A stretch of DNA of 34,888 bases from an uncultured Clostridia bacterium (GCA_947589565.1 CANQBW010000017.1:1-34888); one strand, 5' to 3'. Shown: positions 7,981 to 15,189, numbered from the stretch's first letter. Notes: generated by a model not told the origin, from the letters alone. Program-made: numbers and translations.

Positions 7981-8249
7981 TCTTCCAATGCCTTCTTCAG
8001 CTCCGCAACACTTTTATACCGCTTGCGGGAATGATCGGCCAAAATGCGGTCCCCCTCTTCAAGCGCAGCGCGGGTGACGTCGTTCGGGATTTCAATGCAC
8101 ACATCAAAGGGGATTCCTCTGTACTGCAAGGCTTTCTTCAAGAAGATATTGATCGCAGTCGTCATGTTCAACCCCAATTCGCTGAAAAGAGACTCTGCCG
8201 CCCTCTTCGTTTCTTCATCGGTATTGACATTGATTTTTGCCATAGCCAT
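7977..8249 (-). CDS. Type II antitoxin, RelB/DinJ family
   Basis: A 90-residue ribbon-helix-helix antitoxin. The N-terminal strand AKINVNTDEETKRAAESLF and the LGLNMTTAINIFLKKALQYR helices are the DinJ/RelB DNA-binding dimer domain; the C-terminal part (RYKSVAELKKALEE) would wrap the toxin. The start at 8247-8249 is chosen over an ATG ten codons upstream because AAGGAGG sits eight bases before it. It should repress its own promoter together with the toxin; a dyad overlaps that promoter. Confidence 0.9.
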   Translation of the reverse strand: MAMAKINVNTDEETKRAAESLFSELGLNMTTAINIFLKKALQYRGIPFDVCIEIPNDVTRAALEEGDRILADHSRKRYKSVAELKKALEE

Positions 8250-8285
8250 AACTTTTACCTCCTTGCTATGTTCTGTCATACATAC

Positions 8286-8315
8286 ATGATAACATCATTA
8301 TATCCATATTGTCAA
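8286..8315 (-). promoter_or_regulatory. Toxin-antitoxin promoter with overlapping operator dyad
   Basis: On the minus strand TTGACA (8310-8315), 17 bases, TTATCA (8287-8292). The dyad ATGAT-GTT-ATCAT at 8286-8298 overlaps the -10 box, the position expected for autorepression by a ribbon-helix-helix antitoxin. Confidence 0.65.
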
Positions 8316-8347
8316 TACTTCAGCCGCGAATTTTAGAATTTTTATGA

Positions 8348-8378
8348 CAAAAATACCCCCGCTGTATTCCAACGGGGG
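8348..8378 (-). terminator. Intrinsic terminator after the aquaporin gene
   Basis: On the minus strand CCCCCG (8373-8378) pairs with CGGGGG (8356-8361), followed by TATTTTTG. It lies 22 bases after the aquaporin stop codon. Confidence 0.75.
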
Positions 8379-8399
8379 AAAAGTCGAACTATCAAAATT

Positions 8400-9128
8400 T
8401 TACTCTTTCTCTTCGGGCTCTGCGGGGGATTGGGGAGCGGGGGTCTGCTCTTTCTTCCCCTCGAGGAACTTGTAGAAGAATGCTGCGAGGGCTGCGCCTG
8501 CAAGGGGCCCTATAATGAAGATCCAGATCTGTGCGAGGGCGGCGGTGTTGCCCGTGAACGCCTGCAAGAGAGCGGGCGCGAAGGAGCGGGCGGGGTTCAC
8601 GGAAGTGCCCGTAAGGCCGATCCCCAAGAGGTGCACGAGGGTGAGCGAACCGCCGATGACAAGTCCCGTCACCGCCTTGTTCTCCGTCTTGGAAGTCACG
8701 CCCAAAATTGCGACGAGGAAGATAAAGGTCAGAGCGATCTCGACGATGAGCGCGACGAAGAGGGAGCCGACCTCACCGTAAGCGATGGTCAACGTCAACT
8801 GTGCGACGTTGCCGCCCAAATTTTCGTATCCGCCGACGAAAAGTCCCAAAAGAATAGATCCGAGCAATGCGCCGAGGACCTGGGAAATGCAGTAGCCGAT
8901 GCACTCCTTTCCGCTCATCTTCTTGGAGAGGAACATCGCAAAGCTGACGGCGGGGTTGATGTGGCAGCCCGAGACGTTCCCGATGGAGTACGCCATCGCG
9001 ACGATGACGAGTCCGAATGCGAGCGCGGTGCCGACATATCCCGCGGGCGAGACCGCAACGCCGCAGGCGACGAGCACGAGCACACAGGTGCCGACAAATT
9101 CGGCAAGGTATTTCTTCATGTTTTCCAT
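8400..9128 (-). CDS. Aquaporin, MIP family (AqpZ-like water channel)
   Basis: A 242-residue integral membrane channel with six predicted membrane spans and two half-helices carrying the NPA boxes (GCHINPAVSF and TSVNPARSF). The sequence VHLLGIGLTGTSVNPARS keeps the His and Arg of the narrow AqpZ selectivity filter, where glycerol facilitators have Gly in place of the His; this favours water over glycerol. The C-terminus is a cytoplasmic Pro/Glu-rich tail. The start at 9126-9128 is chosen because AAGGAG precedes it; an ATG nine codons upstream lies within the promoter leader. It has its own promoter and terminator, so it is monocistronic. Confidence 0.93.
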   Translation of the reverse strand: MENMKKYLAEFVGTCVLVLVACGVAVSPAGYVGTALAFGLVIVAMAYSIGNVSGCHINPAVSFAMFLSKKMSGKECIGYCISQVLGALLGSILLGLFVGGYENLGGNVAQLTLTIAYGEVGSLFVALIVEIALTFIFLVAILGVTSKTENKAVTGLVIGGSLTLVHLLGIGLTGTSVNPARSFAPALLQAFTGNTAALAQIWIFIIGPLAGAALAAFFYKFLEGKKEQTPAPQSPAEPEEKE

Positions 9129-9155
9129 ATGATTCTCCTTTTCACTTTTTTCCAT

Positions 9156-9184
9156 ATTCTACCACTCCCCATTCCCGTTGTCAA
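9156..9184 (-). promoter_or_regulatory. Sigma-A promoter of the aquaporin gene
   Basis: On the minus strand TTGACA (9179-9184), 17 bases, TAGAAT (9156-9161). It is back to back with the plus-strand promoter at 9199-9227; the two -35 boxes are 14 bases apart and form an inverted repeat (TTGTCAA..TTGACAA). Confidence 0.85.
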
Positions 9185-9198
9185 CACCTTTTTTGCAC

Positions 9199-9227
9199 TT
9201 GACAAATTGGATTTCGTCGGATATAAT
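9199..9227 (+). promoter_or_regulatory. Consensus sigma-A promoter of the HAD-like gene
   Basis: TTGACA (9199-9204), 17 bases, TATAAT (9222-9227). Only 11 bases separate the -10 box from the ATG of the downstream gene. Confidence 0.9.
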
Positions 9228-9238
9228 CGTATCTTGTT

Positions 9239-9706
9239 ATGAAATCGAGGATCGTGTTTTTGGACTATGACGGCGTCGTCAACACAAAGATGTGGAACGA
9301 GCGCGGCACAAAGGCTTATTACAACCTTCCGCAGGACGGAAAGGTCAACAATTTTCAGGCGGTGCAGTGGCTCTCCGAGTTCTGCCAAAAATATCATTTT
9401 GACATCGTCGTCACGAGCAGCTGGCGGGAGGAGGATAACTATAAAGAATGCCTTTTTCATGGCGGCTTGCGGGAGGGGATCCAAATTCTCGGCTGCACGG
9501 AGCCGGGCGAGGACAAGATGCGCGGCGATCAGGTTCAAGACTACCTTCGGAAGCACCCCGAGATCGAGTATTACATCATTCTCGACGACGACGATGACTT
9601 TCTCTCCTCGCAGCGGGAACATTTCATCAAGACAAACCCCGAACACGGATTCTGCGAGTCGGACTTTCACGCCTGCGTCGAACTGTTTGAGAAAATGAAA
9701 AAATAG
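9239..9706 (+). CDS. HAD-superfamily protein (HAD domain of RNA-repair type)
   Basis: A 155-residue HAD-fold protein, close in pattern to the small HAD domains found in Swiss-Army-Knife RNA repair proteins. Motif I is FLDYDGVVN (Asp9 and Asp11), motif II is VVTSSWRE, and the acidic motif IV is YIILDDDDDF. Such proteins usually act as phosphatases; the substrate is unknown. The Asp motif sits so near the N-terminus that the ATG at 9239 must be the start, yet it has no Shine-Dalgarno and lies 12 bases after the -10 box, so the mRNA is almost leaderless. It stands alone on the plus strand, with a repeat island directly after its stop. Confidence 0.8.
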   Translation: MKSRIVFLDYDGVVNTKMWNERGTKAYYNLPQDGKVNNFQAVQWLSEFCQKYHFDIVVTSSWREEDNYKECLFHGGLREGIQILGCTEPGEDKMRGDQVQDYLRKHPEIEYYIILDDDDDFLSSQREHFIKTNPEHGFCESDFHACVELFEKMKK

Positions 9707-10201
9707 GTTTCGACAAAAATCTTGCTGCGCAATATTTTTGTCGAGGAAACAAGCCCCCGTACCTTCACTTGCTCACTCTCGCGGTCGCCTTGTTTAACAA
9801 CAAGCCGAAGGGGTTCGGCAAATGGGGTGCCGCTCCGGCAAGGAAACCTTGCCTCGCGCAGTAATTTAAGAACGAAGGGCATTCCTCTGTCATCCTGAGC
9901 GGAGCGGCTTTAGCCGCGGAGTCGAATGGATCCCCCCGGAAAGCAGAAAACCGTCCTTTGTACAAAATAAAAGGCGCGCCCAAAAATCACACTTTTCCAT
10001 AAGCGCACCCCATTTGCCGAACCCATTCGGCTTATTGTCGTTTAATAAGGACGAGACCCTTACTCGCCTACGGCTCGTGAGGTGCGCGTGGTTGCACAAT
10101 AGAACGGGCGCACCTTCGACTTCGCGGCTACGCCGCTACGCTCAGGGTGACAAATTTTTCCTCGTCGAGAAAGATCGCGCAGCAAGATTTTTGCCGAAAA
10201 A
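9707..10201. repeat. Repeat island C between the HAD gene and yraN
   Basis: The island fills the gap from one stop codon to the next. It opens with the hairpin CGACAAAAAT / ATTTTTGTCG (9711-9743) and closes with an inverted, partly altered copy (about 10155-10195), like terminal inverted repeats. Between them are the GCCGAA..TTCGGC module (about 9795-9862), a short covarying element (9889-9937; ATCC/GGAT arms with inner stem GCGGC-TTTA-GCCGC), an inverted GGGTGC module (about 9998-10034), and an inverted long element (10051-10152; ACCCT/AGGGT outer arms). No gene is supported. Confidence 0.85.
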
Positions 10202-10558
10202 TCAATACGCATTTTCAAAAAGTTCTATCTCTCCGTCGAGGATGGAGACGACGTCGAAGCGGCAGGGAAGTTCCTTGCCGCTCTTTTCGCAAAAATACAG
10301 TGCGATCCTGCGATAGCGTTCCTGTTTTCGAAAGTCCACTGCCTCTGCGGGCAGGCCCTTGTCGTCGGTCGTTCGGGTCTTGACTTCGACAAAACAGTAC
10401 ACATCCCCCTGTTTTGCGACGATGTCCGCCTCGCCGAAGGGGGTCTTATAGTTGCGCTTGAGGATCTTGTACCGCCGCTTTTTCAGGAATTTGACTGCAG
10501 CGTCTTCTCCCTTTCTTCCCAGAATTTTTCGGCGAAGGTCCTTCGATGTATCCTGCAT
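10202..10558 (-). CDS. yraN: YraN family (UPF0102) endonuclease-like protein
   Basis: A 118-residue UPF0102/YraN protein of the PD-(D/E)xK-like fold, often found beside rnhB. The family pattern is complete: GRKGEDAAVKFLKKRRYKIL, then NYKTPFGEADIVAKQGD and FVEVKTR, giving the E/D-x-EVK nuclease-like core, then ALYF. The function is not firmly known; roles in DNA uptake or repair have been suggested for relatives. Its start codon (GAGGGGG upstream) lies inside rnhB, overlapping it by 76 bases, an unusually long overlap that the conserved N-terminus of both proteins supports. It is the last gene of the tmk operon. Confidence 0.92.
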   Translation of the reverse strand: MQDTSKDLRRKILGRKGEDAAVKFLKKRRYKILKRNYKTPFGEADIVAKQGDVYCFVEVKTRTTDDKGLPAEAVDFRKQERYRRIALYFCEKSGKELPCRFDVVSILDGEIELFENAY

Positions 10559-11112
10559 AGCCCCCTCATTGCGATTCCTTCGATATGTTCCCGCGTGCCG
10601 TAGCCCGCGTTGTGTTCGAATCCGTATCCGGGAAACTCCAGCGCATACCGCGCCATGAGCTCATCCCGATAGACCTTTGCGAGAATACTCGCCGCGCCGA
10701 TGGAAAAGACGCGCCCGTCCCCTCCCACGACGCTCTTCTGGTCGATATCGATGTCGAGAGTGAGGTTTCCGTCCGACAAAATGAGGTCGGGCTTTTCCTT
10801 TAACCCCTCGAGAGCGCGCTTCATGCACAGCCTCGTCGCCTGGTAGATGTTGATCTCGTCGATCATCTGCTCGTCCACCTCGGCGATCGAATAGCAGATC
10901 GCCTTCTCCTTGATGATGGGCGCGAGCTCGGCTCTCTTCTTTTTGGAGAGCTTTTTGCTGTCGTCGACGCCCTCGATTCTCACGTCTGCGGGCAGGATGA
11001 CGGCGCAGGCGACGACGGGACCCGCCAACGGTCCCCTTCCCACCTCGTCTACGCCGGCGATCAGGCGATAGCCCTCGGCGAAATATTCTCTTTCGTATGT
11101 CATTTCATCCAT
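10483..11112 (-). CDS. rnhB: Ribonuclease HII
   Basis: RNase HII cuts RNA in RNA-DNA hybrids and removes single ribonucleotides from DNA. The 209-residue protein has the RNase HII signature: IAGVDEVGRGPLAGPVV with Asp22 and Glu23, SKKLSKKKR for substrate binding, the third acidic residue Asp114 in LILSDGN, and SIGAASILAKVYRDELM near the last metal ligand. It starts two bases after the rbgA stop; the Shine-Dalgarno is weak, so translation is probably coupled. A second ATG three codons in is also possible. Confidence 0.96.
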   Translation of the reverse strand: MDEMTYEREYFAEGYRLIAGVDEVGRGPLAGPVVACAVILPADVRIEGVDDSKKLSKKKRAELAPIIKEKAICYSIAEVDEQMIDEINIYQATRLCMKRALEGLKEKPDLILSDGNLTLDIDIDQKSVVGGDGRVFSIGAASILAKVYRDELMARYALEFPGYGFEHNAGYGTREHIEGIAMRGLCRIHRRTFAEKFWEEREKTLQSNS

Positions 11113-11114
11113 CG

Positions 11115-11972
11115 TTAAATCAGGTTTACCTTTTTTAAGTCTTCTTCGCTGTCAAAACAGACCCTGCCGAGCTTTCCCTTTCGGAAGTCGTCGATGAGCG
11201 TGCGCTCGCCGCGCTCGAAGTCGAGTTCGCCGCCCTTTAAGAGAAATCCCCGCGCCTTGCAAACTCCCTCGAGCATAGCAAGGGGCTCCCCTTTTTCGAC
11301 CCCATATCGGCTTTTCAGCCCTTCGAAGTAGTTTTCTTTGAGTTCCGAGAGAAGAGAAAGAGCGATCTCGTCCGGTTCGAGAATGTCGTCGTTGATACAC
11401 CCCAAATAGGCGAGCCGCCGCGCGAGGGACTGGTCCATGAGATAGGGCGGCATGGTGCCGGGGGTGTCCATGAGTTCGAAACTTCCGCAGCGGACCCACT
11501 GTTTGGTCTTGGTGACGCCCGCCTTGTCCCCCACCTGCGCCCGCTTGCCGCCGACGAGCAGGTTGATGAGGGTGCTCTTTCCCGTATTCGGCACGCCAGC
11601 GACGAAGAACCGAAGCGCACGGCGGACTCCCTTTTCGGAGAGCCTTTCCGCCTTCTCCGCTGTGATCTTTTCCATGGCGGAGCCGAGCTGCCGCGCGGCG
11701 TTTTTGTCGAGTGCGGAGAGTTTGATCGTCTCCCTTCCGCTCTCCCTCATGCGGGAGATGAGCTTGTCGACGGAGGAGTCGCTCAGATCGCTCTTGTTGA
11801 AAACATAGAGGATGGGTCGCGTTCCGAGGAGCTCTTCAAGTTTCGGATTGTAGGAGGAGGCGGGCGCACGGGCGTCGAGGACGAGAATGACCGCATCGCA
11901 GAGCTTTAAATCGTCCTCCATCTGCCGCATCGCCTTTGCCATGTGTCCCGGGAACCAATGGATCTGTTTCAC
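11115..11972 (-). CDS. rbgA: Ribosome biogenesis GTPase RbgA (YlqF)
   Basis: RbgA is a circularly permuted GTPase needed for a late step of 50S subunit assembly. The motif order is permuted as expected: G4 NKSD first, G5 SALDKN, then the P-loop GVPNTGKST and G3 DTPG. The N-terminus IHWFPGHMAKAM is characteristic. I choose the GTG at 11970-11972 as start (285 residues): it overlaps the trmD stop as GTGA, has GGGGGAG upstream, and gives the family N-terminus. An in-frame ATG at 12038 would lie 70 bases inside trmD. Confidence 0.94.
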   Translation of the reverse strand: MKQIHWFPGHMAKAMRQMEDDLKLCDAVILVLDARAPASSYNPKLEELLGTRPILYVFNKSDLSDSSVDKLISRMRESGRETIKLSALDKNAARQLGSAMEKITAEKAERLSEKGVRRALRFFVAGVPNTGKSTLINLLVGGKRAQVGDKAGVTKTKQWVRCGSFELMDTPGTMPPYLMDQSLARRLAYLGCINDDILEPDEIALSLLSELKENYFEGLKSRYGVEKGEPLAMLEGVCKARGFLLKGGELDFERGERTLIDDFRKGKLGRVCFDSEEDLKKVNLI

Positions 11973-12643
11973 TTCTTCTCCCCCAAGAGGTCGGGACGGT
12001 TGCGCTTCGTCGTCTCGATCGCCTGTTCGCGCCGCCACTTGTCGATCTCGGCATGATTGCCGCTCCGAAGTACTTCGGGGACCTTCAACCCCCGATACTC
12101 CACCGGCCGCGTGTACTGCGGGTATTCGAGCAAATTCTCCGAAAAGCTCTCCTGCACCAAACTTTCGGGGGAGAGGACTCCCTCGACGTACCGCGCCACA
12201 CAGTCCGCGACGACCATGGCGGGAAGTTCTCCCCCCGTCAAGACATAGTCGCCGATGGAAAGCTCCTCGTCGATAAAGAGGTCGATCGCGCGCTGGTCGA
12301 CGCCCTCATAGTGTCCGCAGAGCAAAATCAAATGCTCCTTTTCGCAGAGAGAGTAGACCATCTCCTGCTTGAAGACCTTCCCCTTGGGGGAGAGGTAAAT
12401 TCTGTGCGCCCTGTGGTCGGGATCGACCGCCTCGATCGCGCTGCCGATGGGCTGCGCCGTCATGACGAGTCCCGCCCCTCCGCCGAAGGGGTAGTCGTCG
12501 CACTTTTTCTGCTTATTTTCGGTGTAATCGCGAATGTTCAGCGTCTCGATCTCGAGTTTCCCCTCCTTGATCCCCCTGCCGATGATACTCGCATAGAGGG
12601 GGGCAAAGAGCTCGGGAAAGAGGGTCAGAATGGTGATTTTCAT
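11969..12643 (-). CDS. trmD: tRNA (guanine-37-N1)-methyltransferase TrmD
   Basis: TrmD methylates G37 of tRNAs reading CNN codons, preventing frameshifting, using S-adenosylmethionine bound in a trefoil knot. The 224 residues include the N-terminal LTLFPELF, the YPFGGGAGLVMTAQPI loop, the knot motifs LILLCGHYEGVDQRAID and SIGDYVLTGGELPAM, and the C-terminal domain ending with RRPDLL-like NRPDLLGEKK. It is linked to rimM by an ATGA overlap and to rbgA by GTGA. In most Firmicutes rplS lies between trmD and rbgA; here it is absent. Confidence 0.97.
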   Translation of the reverse strand: MKITILTLFPELFAPLYASIIGRGIKEGKLEIETLNIRDYTENKQKKCDDYPFGGGAGLVMTAQPIGSAIEAVDPDHRAHRIYLSPKGKVFKQEMVYSLCEKEHLILLCGHYEGVDQRAIDLFIDEELSIGDYVLTGGELPAMVVADCVARYVEGVLSPESLVQESFSENLLEYPQYTRPVEYRGLKVPEVLRSGNHAEIDKWRREQAIETTKRNRPDLLGEKK

Positions 12644-13143
12644 AGCACCGCCACTTCCAGATAGCGTTTTTTGTCGAGGACGATCTTACGGTTTTCAAGA
12701 TCGATTTTTAAAATCAACCCTTTGACGGCGGGAAACATGACCTCTCCCCCCGCCGTTTGGACGGTGTAGATGTCCGTCGCCGCCTGACGGATGTCCGTCA
12801 GTTTGCCGAGAAATTCCCCCTCTTCAAAATAAAGTTCGGAGTCGAGCAGATCCGCGATGTAATAGCTGCCCTCCTCGGGCTCGGGTGCGTCCGAACGGGG
12901 AATTTTCAGCTCTTGACCTCGCAGAAGTTCTGCGGCGTTGCGGTCGGGAACTCCCGCGATCCCCAAAAAGACGGCTCCCGCCCCGATGCGGACGGAAAGG
13001 ACTTTTCTCTCCTCGCCGTCGATGTAGACGCGCTTGATCCCTTGAAAATCCTCCGCAAAGTCGGTGAAGGGCTTGACCTTGAGCTCTCCGCGAATGCCCT
13101 GCGGCTTTAAGATGACGCCGATCGTCAGTTCCTTTTCCATCAT
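12640..13143 (-). CDS. rimM: Ribosome maturation factor RimM
   Basis: RimM binds S19 and helps assemble the 30S head. The 167 residues show the N-terminal RimM domain with GVILKPQGIRGELKV and KPFTDF, and the C-terminal PRC-barrel with SYYIADLLDSELYFEEG, GKLTDIRQAATDIYTV and the closing DKKRYLEV. It overlaps tmk upstream (ATGATG) and trmD downstream (ATGA). rpsP and ylqC, which commonly precede rimM, are missing here and tmk stands in their place. Confidence 0.96.
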   Translation of the reverse strand: MMEKELTIGVILKPQGIRGELKVKPFTDFAEDFQGIKRVYIDGEERKVLSVRIGAGAVFLGIAGVPDRNAAELLRGQELKIPRSDAPEPEEGSYYIADLLDSELYFEEGEFLGKLTDIRQAATDIYTVQTAGGEVMFPAVKGLILKIDLENRKIVLDKKRYLEVAVL

Positions 13144-13763
13144 TTTTTCAGCCCCCTCTCGACCGCCTCGCGGATATTTGCCTGTGTGCGATCCTTGTCC
13201 GCCTCGCTGTGAATGATGACGACGTTCTCTTCGGGGAATCGCTTGAAGAGTTCGAAATACCGATTTCTGATCTTGATCTGCCGCTCCGCCGTCTCATAGC
13301 GGTCGGTCTCGCCGCGGCGAAGGACGCGGTTCATGCTCTCCTCGGAGGAGAGATCGAGAAAGATCGTGAGGTCGGGCTTGAGTTTTTCCCGCGCAACTTT
13401 GTTGAGGGAGATGACCCACTCGTCGTCCGCCATGCCGCCGTTGTAGGCGAAGGAGGAGAGATAGAAGCGGTCGCAGAGCACCGTCTTGCCCTCTTGAAGT
13501 TTGCGTAAGATACCGTTCTCTCTGTGAAAGATGTGATCGAGCCTGTCCGCCGCAAAGAGCGCGGCGATCGTGTACTCGTCCGTCTCGATCCTGCCCGAGA
13601 GACAGTTTCGGAGCATTCCCCCGAACGGGGAATCCGTCGGCTCCCCCGTGAGATGGCAGGGGATCCCCCGCTCCCGAAGATATTTTCCGAGCATCTTGAT
13701 CTGCGTGCTCTTCCCGCTCCCGTCGATGCCCTCAAAGACAATGAATTTTCCTCTCCTATCCAT
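13140..13763 (-). CDS. tmk: Thymidylate kinase
   Basis: Phosphorylates dTMP to dTDP in dTTP synthesis. The P-loop is GIDGSGKST (residues 12-20), the dTMP-binding motif DRFYLSSFAYNG follows, and the lid region carries RRGETDRYE. Length 207 is normal. It is the first gene of the operon. The ATG at 13761-13763 lies only nine bases after the -10 box, leaving a leader of two or three bases, while an AGGAGAGG tract sits inside codons 3-5; an unusual start downstream of that tract (for example ATT at codon 8) cannot be excluded. Confidence 0.96.
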   Translation of the reverse strand: MDRRGKFIVFEGIDGSGKSTQIKMLGKYLRERGIPCHLTGEPTDSPFGGMLRNCLSGRIETDEYTIAALFAADRLDHIFHRENGILRKLQEGKTVLCDRFYLSSFAYNGGMADDEWVISLNKVAREKLKPDLTIFLDLSSEESMNRVLRRGETDRYETAERQIKIRNRYFELFKRFPEENVVIIHSEADKDRTQANIREAVERGLKK

Positions 13764-13772
13764 AACAAAGGT

Positions 13773-13801
13773 ATTATACGAAATTTCTTTTTAAAAGTCA
13801 A
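13773..13801 (-). promoter_or_regulatory. Sigma-A promoter of the tmk-rimM-trmD-rbgA-rnhB-yraN operon
   Basis: On the minus strand TTGACT (13796-13801), 17 bases, TATAAT (13773-13778). It is the only good promoter seen for the six-gene operon. Confidence 0.85.
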
Positions 13802-13832
13802 ACTAAGTTTCGACGAAAATCTTTCCTTTCTG

Positions 13833-14870
13833 TCATTCAGGATCGGCGAGTTCGATATATTCCTTTAACTTCTTTTGAAGCAGATTCTTGTCGATCAGTT
13901 TGAGTTTGTATTCCGAAACCATGGTCGGCGAAAGAGAGCGACTCAAAGCATACTCAACAACTTCATCGTCCTTCTTTGCGCAGAGAATGACGCCGACGCT
14001 CGGGTTTTCATTCGGCTTTTTCACTTCTCGGTCGAGCGCTTCGAGGTAGAGATTCATCTTGCCGACGTATTCGGGCTTAAACTCATCAATCTTTAGCTCG
14101 AACGCCACAAGACAGGACAGCCCGCGGTGATAAAACAGCAAATCGACATAATAATCGTGCCCGCCCACTTGTAAGCGATATTCCTCGCCGATAAAGGAAA
14201 AATCCTTGCCGATTTCCAAAATAAAGTTCTTGAGATTCTTCACGATGGAAGTCTGCAAGTCCTTTTCGCTGACGATTTCGGGAACGTCGAGAAATTCCAG
14301 CGTATAGGTGTCGAGAAAGGCTGTCGGGGCGCTGCTCTTCGTCTTGGAACTCGTCGGCACAACCGATTTTTGAGAGAGCATAAACCGCTCATAATAGCCG
14401 CTGTCGATCTGCCGTTCGAGTTCGCGTGTGCTGTACTTCTCTTTTGCACATAATGCCATATAAAAGTAACGCTCCTCGGCAGTCTTGCAGGCGGACATGA
14501 TCTGAATGTGATTCGTCCAGCTCAATTGTGTCAACAGTGTTGACACTTTTATATTCTCTCCCGAAAGCCCGAGCAATTGTGTCAGCACTGCTGACACTTT
14601 TTCATCGTTGCCGTAAACTTCATAGAATTGCCGCATACGGTAGAGCCCTCGGCGGGTAAAACCTTTCAATTCGGGATAGTTTTTGGCAAAGAAATCGGCA
14701 AGTCCGTCGACATAGGAATCGCCGTAAGCGGCTTCGCGGGAGTTTTCGGAAACAAATTTCCCGATTTGGAAATACATTCCGATGAGTTCCTCATTGACCT
14801 TATAAAACGCGCGCTCCCGCGCCGACTGTATGATTTTTACGATTTCGGAATAACTTTTTTCGGGTACCAT
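13833..14870 (-). CDS. YhcG-type DUF1016 PD-(D/E)xK nuclease-like protein
   Basis: A 345-residue protein of the YhcG/DUF1016 family. The N-terminal DUF1016 domain (about residues 5-160) is helical, with GKFVSENSREAAYGDSYVDGL and the GFTRRGLYRMRQFYE segment; the C-terminal domain holds the PD-(D/E)xK core GGHDYYVDLLFYHRG and LVAFELKI. Relatives are often found with defence and mobile loci; the cellular role is not established. Start 14868-14870 is chosen because GGGAGG precedes it; another ATG lies four codons upstream. Odd feature: residues around 92-116 contain a doubled motif (KVSAVLTQL then KVSTLLTQL, 17 codons apart), each encoded by a perfect DNA palindrome. Confidence 0.88.
   Translation of the reverse strand: MVPEKSYSEIVKIIQSARERAFYKVNEELIGMYFQIGKFVSENSREAAYGDSYVDGLADFFAKNYPELKGFTRRGLYRMRQFYEVYGNDEKVSAVLTQLLGLSGENIKVSTLLTQLSWTNHIQIMSACKTAEERYFYMALCAKEKYSTRELERQIDSGYYERFMLSQKSVVPTSSKTKSSAPTAFLDTYTLEFLDVPEIVSEKDLQTSIVKNLKNFILEIGKDFSFIGEEYRLQVGGHDYYVDLLFYHRGLSCLVAFELKIDEFKPEYVGKMNLYLEALDREVKKPNENPSVGVILCAKKDDEVVEYALSRSLSPTMVSEYKLKLIDKNLLQKKLKEYIELADPE
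14528..14606. repeat. Paired palindrome repeat inside the YhcG gene (copy 1)
   Basis: Two 19-base palindromes of the form GTGTCA-N7-TGACAC lie 51 bases apart (14528-14546 and 14579-14597), both perfect 9-1-9 dyads. The same two-palindrome block, with the same 51-base spacing, recurs upstream of the gene at 14935-15013. Confidence 0.85.
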
Positions 14871-14898
14871 ACTTCCTCCCATAAGCCTCGTTTTCTGT

Positions 14899-14927
14899 AT
14901 TATACCTTGTTATTGAAATTTTTGCAA
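14899..14927 (-). promoter_or_regulatory. Sigma-A promoter of the YhcG-like gene
   Basis: On the minus strand TTGCAA (14922-14927), 17 bases, TATAAT (14899-14904). The -35 lies seven bases downstream of the palindrome at 14935-14953. Confidence 0.8.
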
Positions 14928-14934
14928 TGAAAAA

Positions 14935-15013
14935 GTGTCACCGGTGGTGACACTTTTATATTCTCTCTCGAAAGTCCGAGCAATTGTGTCAACAGTGGTG
15001 ACACTTTTCTCCT
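14935..15013. repeat. Paired palindrome repeat upstream of the YhcG gene (copy 2)
   Basis: Palindromes GTGTCA-N7-TGACAC at 14935-14953 and 14986-15004, 51 bases apart as in the gene copy, with a closely matching spacer. On the minus strand it still reads as an open frame similar to the gene segment, so it looks like a displaced fragment of such a gene, or an operator array sharing its origin. Confidence 0.8.
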
Positions 15014-15024
15014 CCTTTTTCCTT

Positions 15025-15125
15025 GTCATTCTGAGTGGAGTGACGCTTTGCGACACGGAGTCGACGACACGCCGTTCTATTGTTTATCCATGCGCGGCGC
15101 ACGAGCCGTAGGCGAGTAAGAATCC
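15025..15125. repeat. Long-form covarying hairpin element
   Basis: Outer arms ATTCT / AGAAT enclose a first hairpin (GTGACGC-TTT-GCGACAC), a second with stem CGCCG/CGGCG around TTCTATTG, then CACGAGC, a third hairpin GCC-GTA-GGC and GAGTA. The gap 15126-15189 shows nothing else. Confidence 0.8.
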
Positions 15126-15189
15126 CCTCGGTCGATAGACGGGCTCTAAAACAAAAAATTGATTTATGAAAAAAATTCGCCAAAACCTG

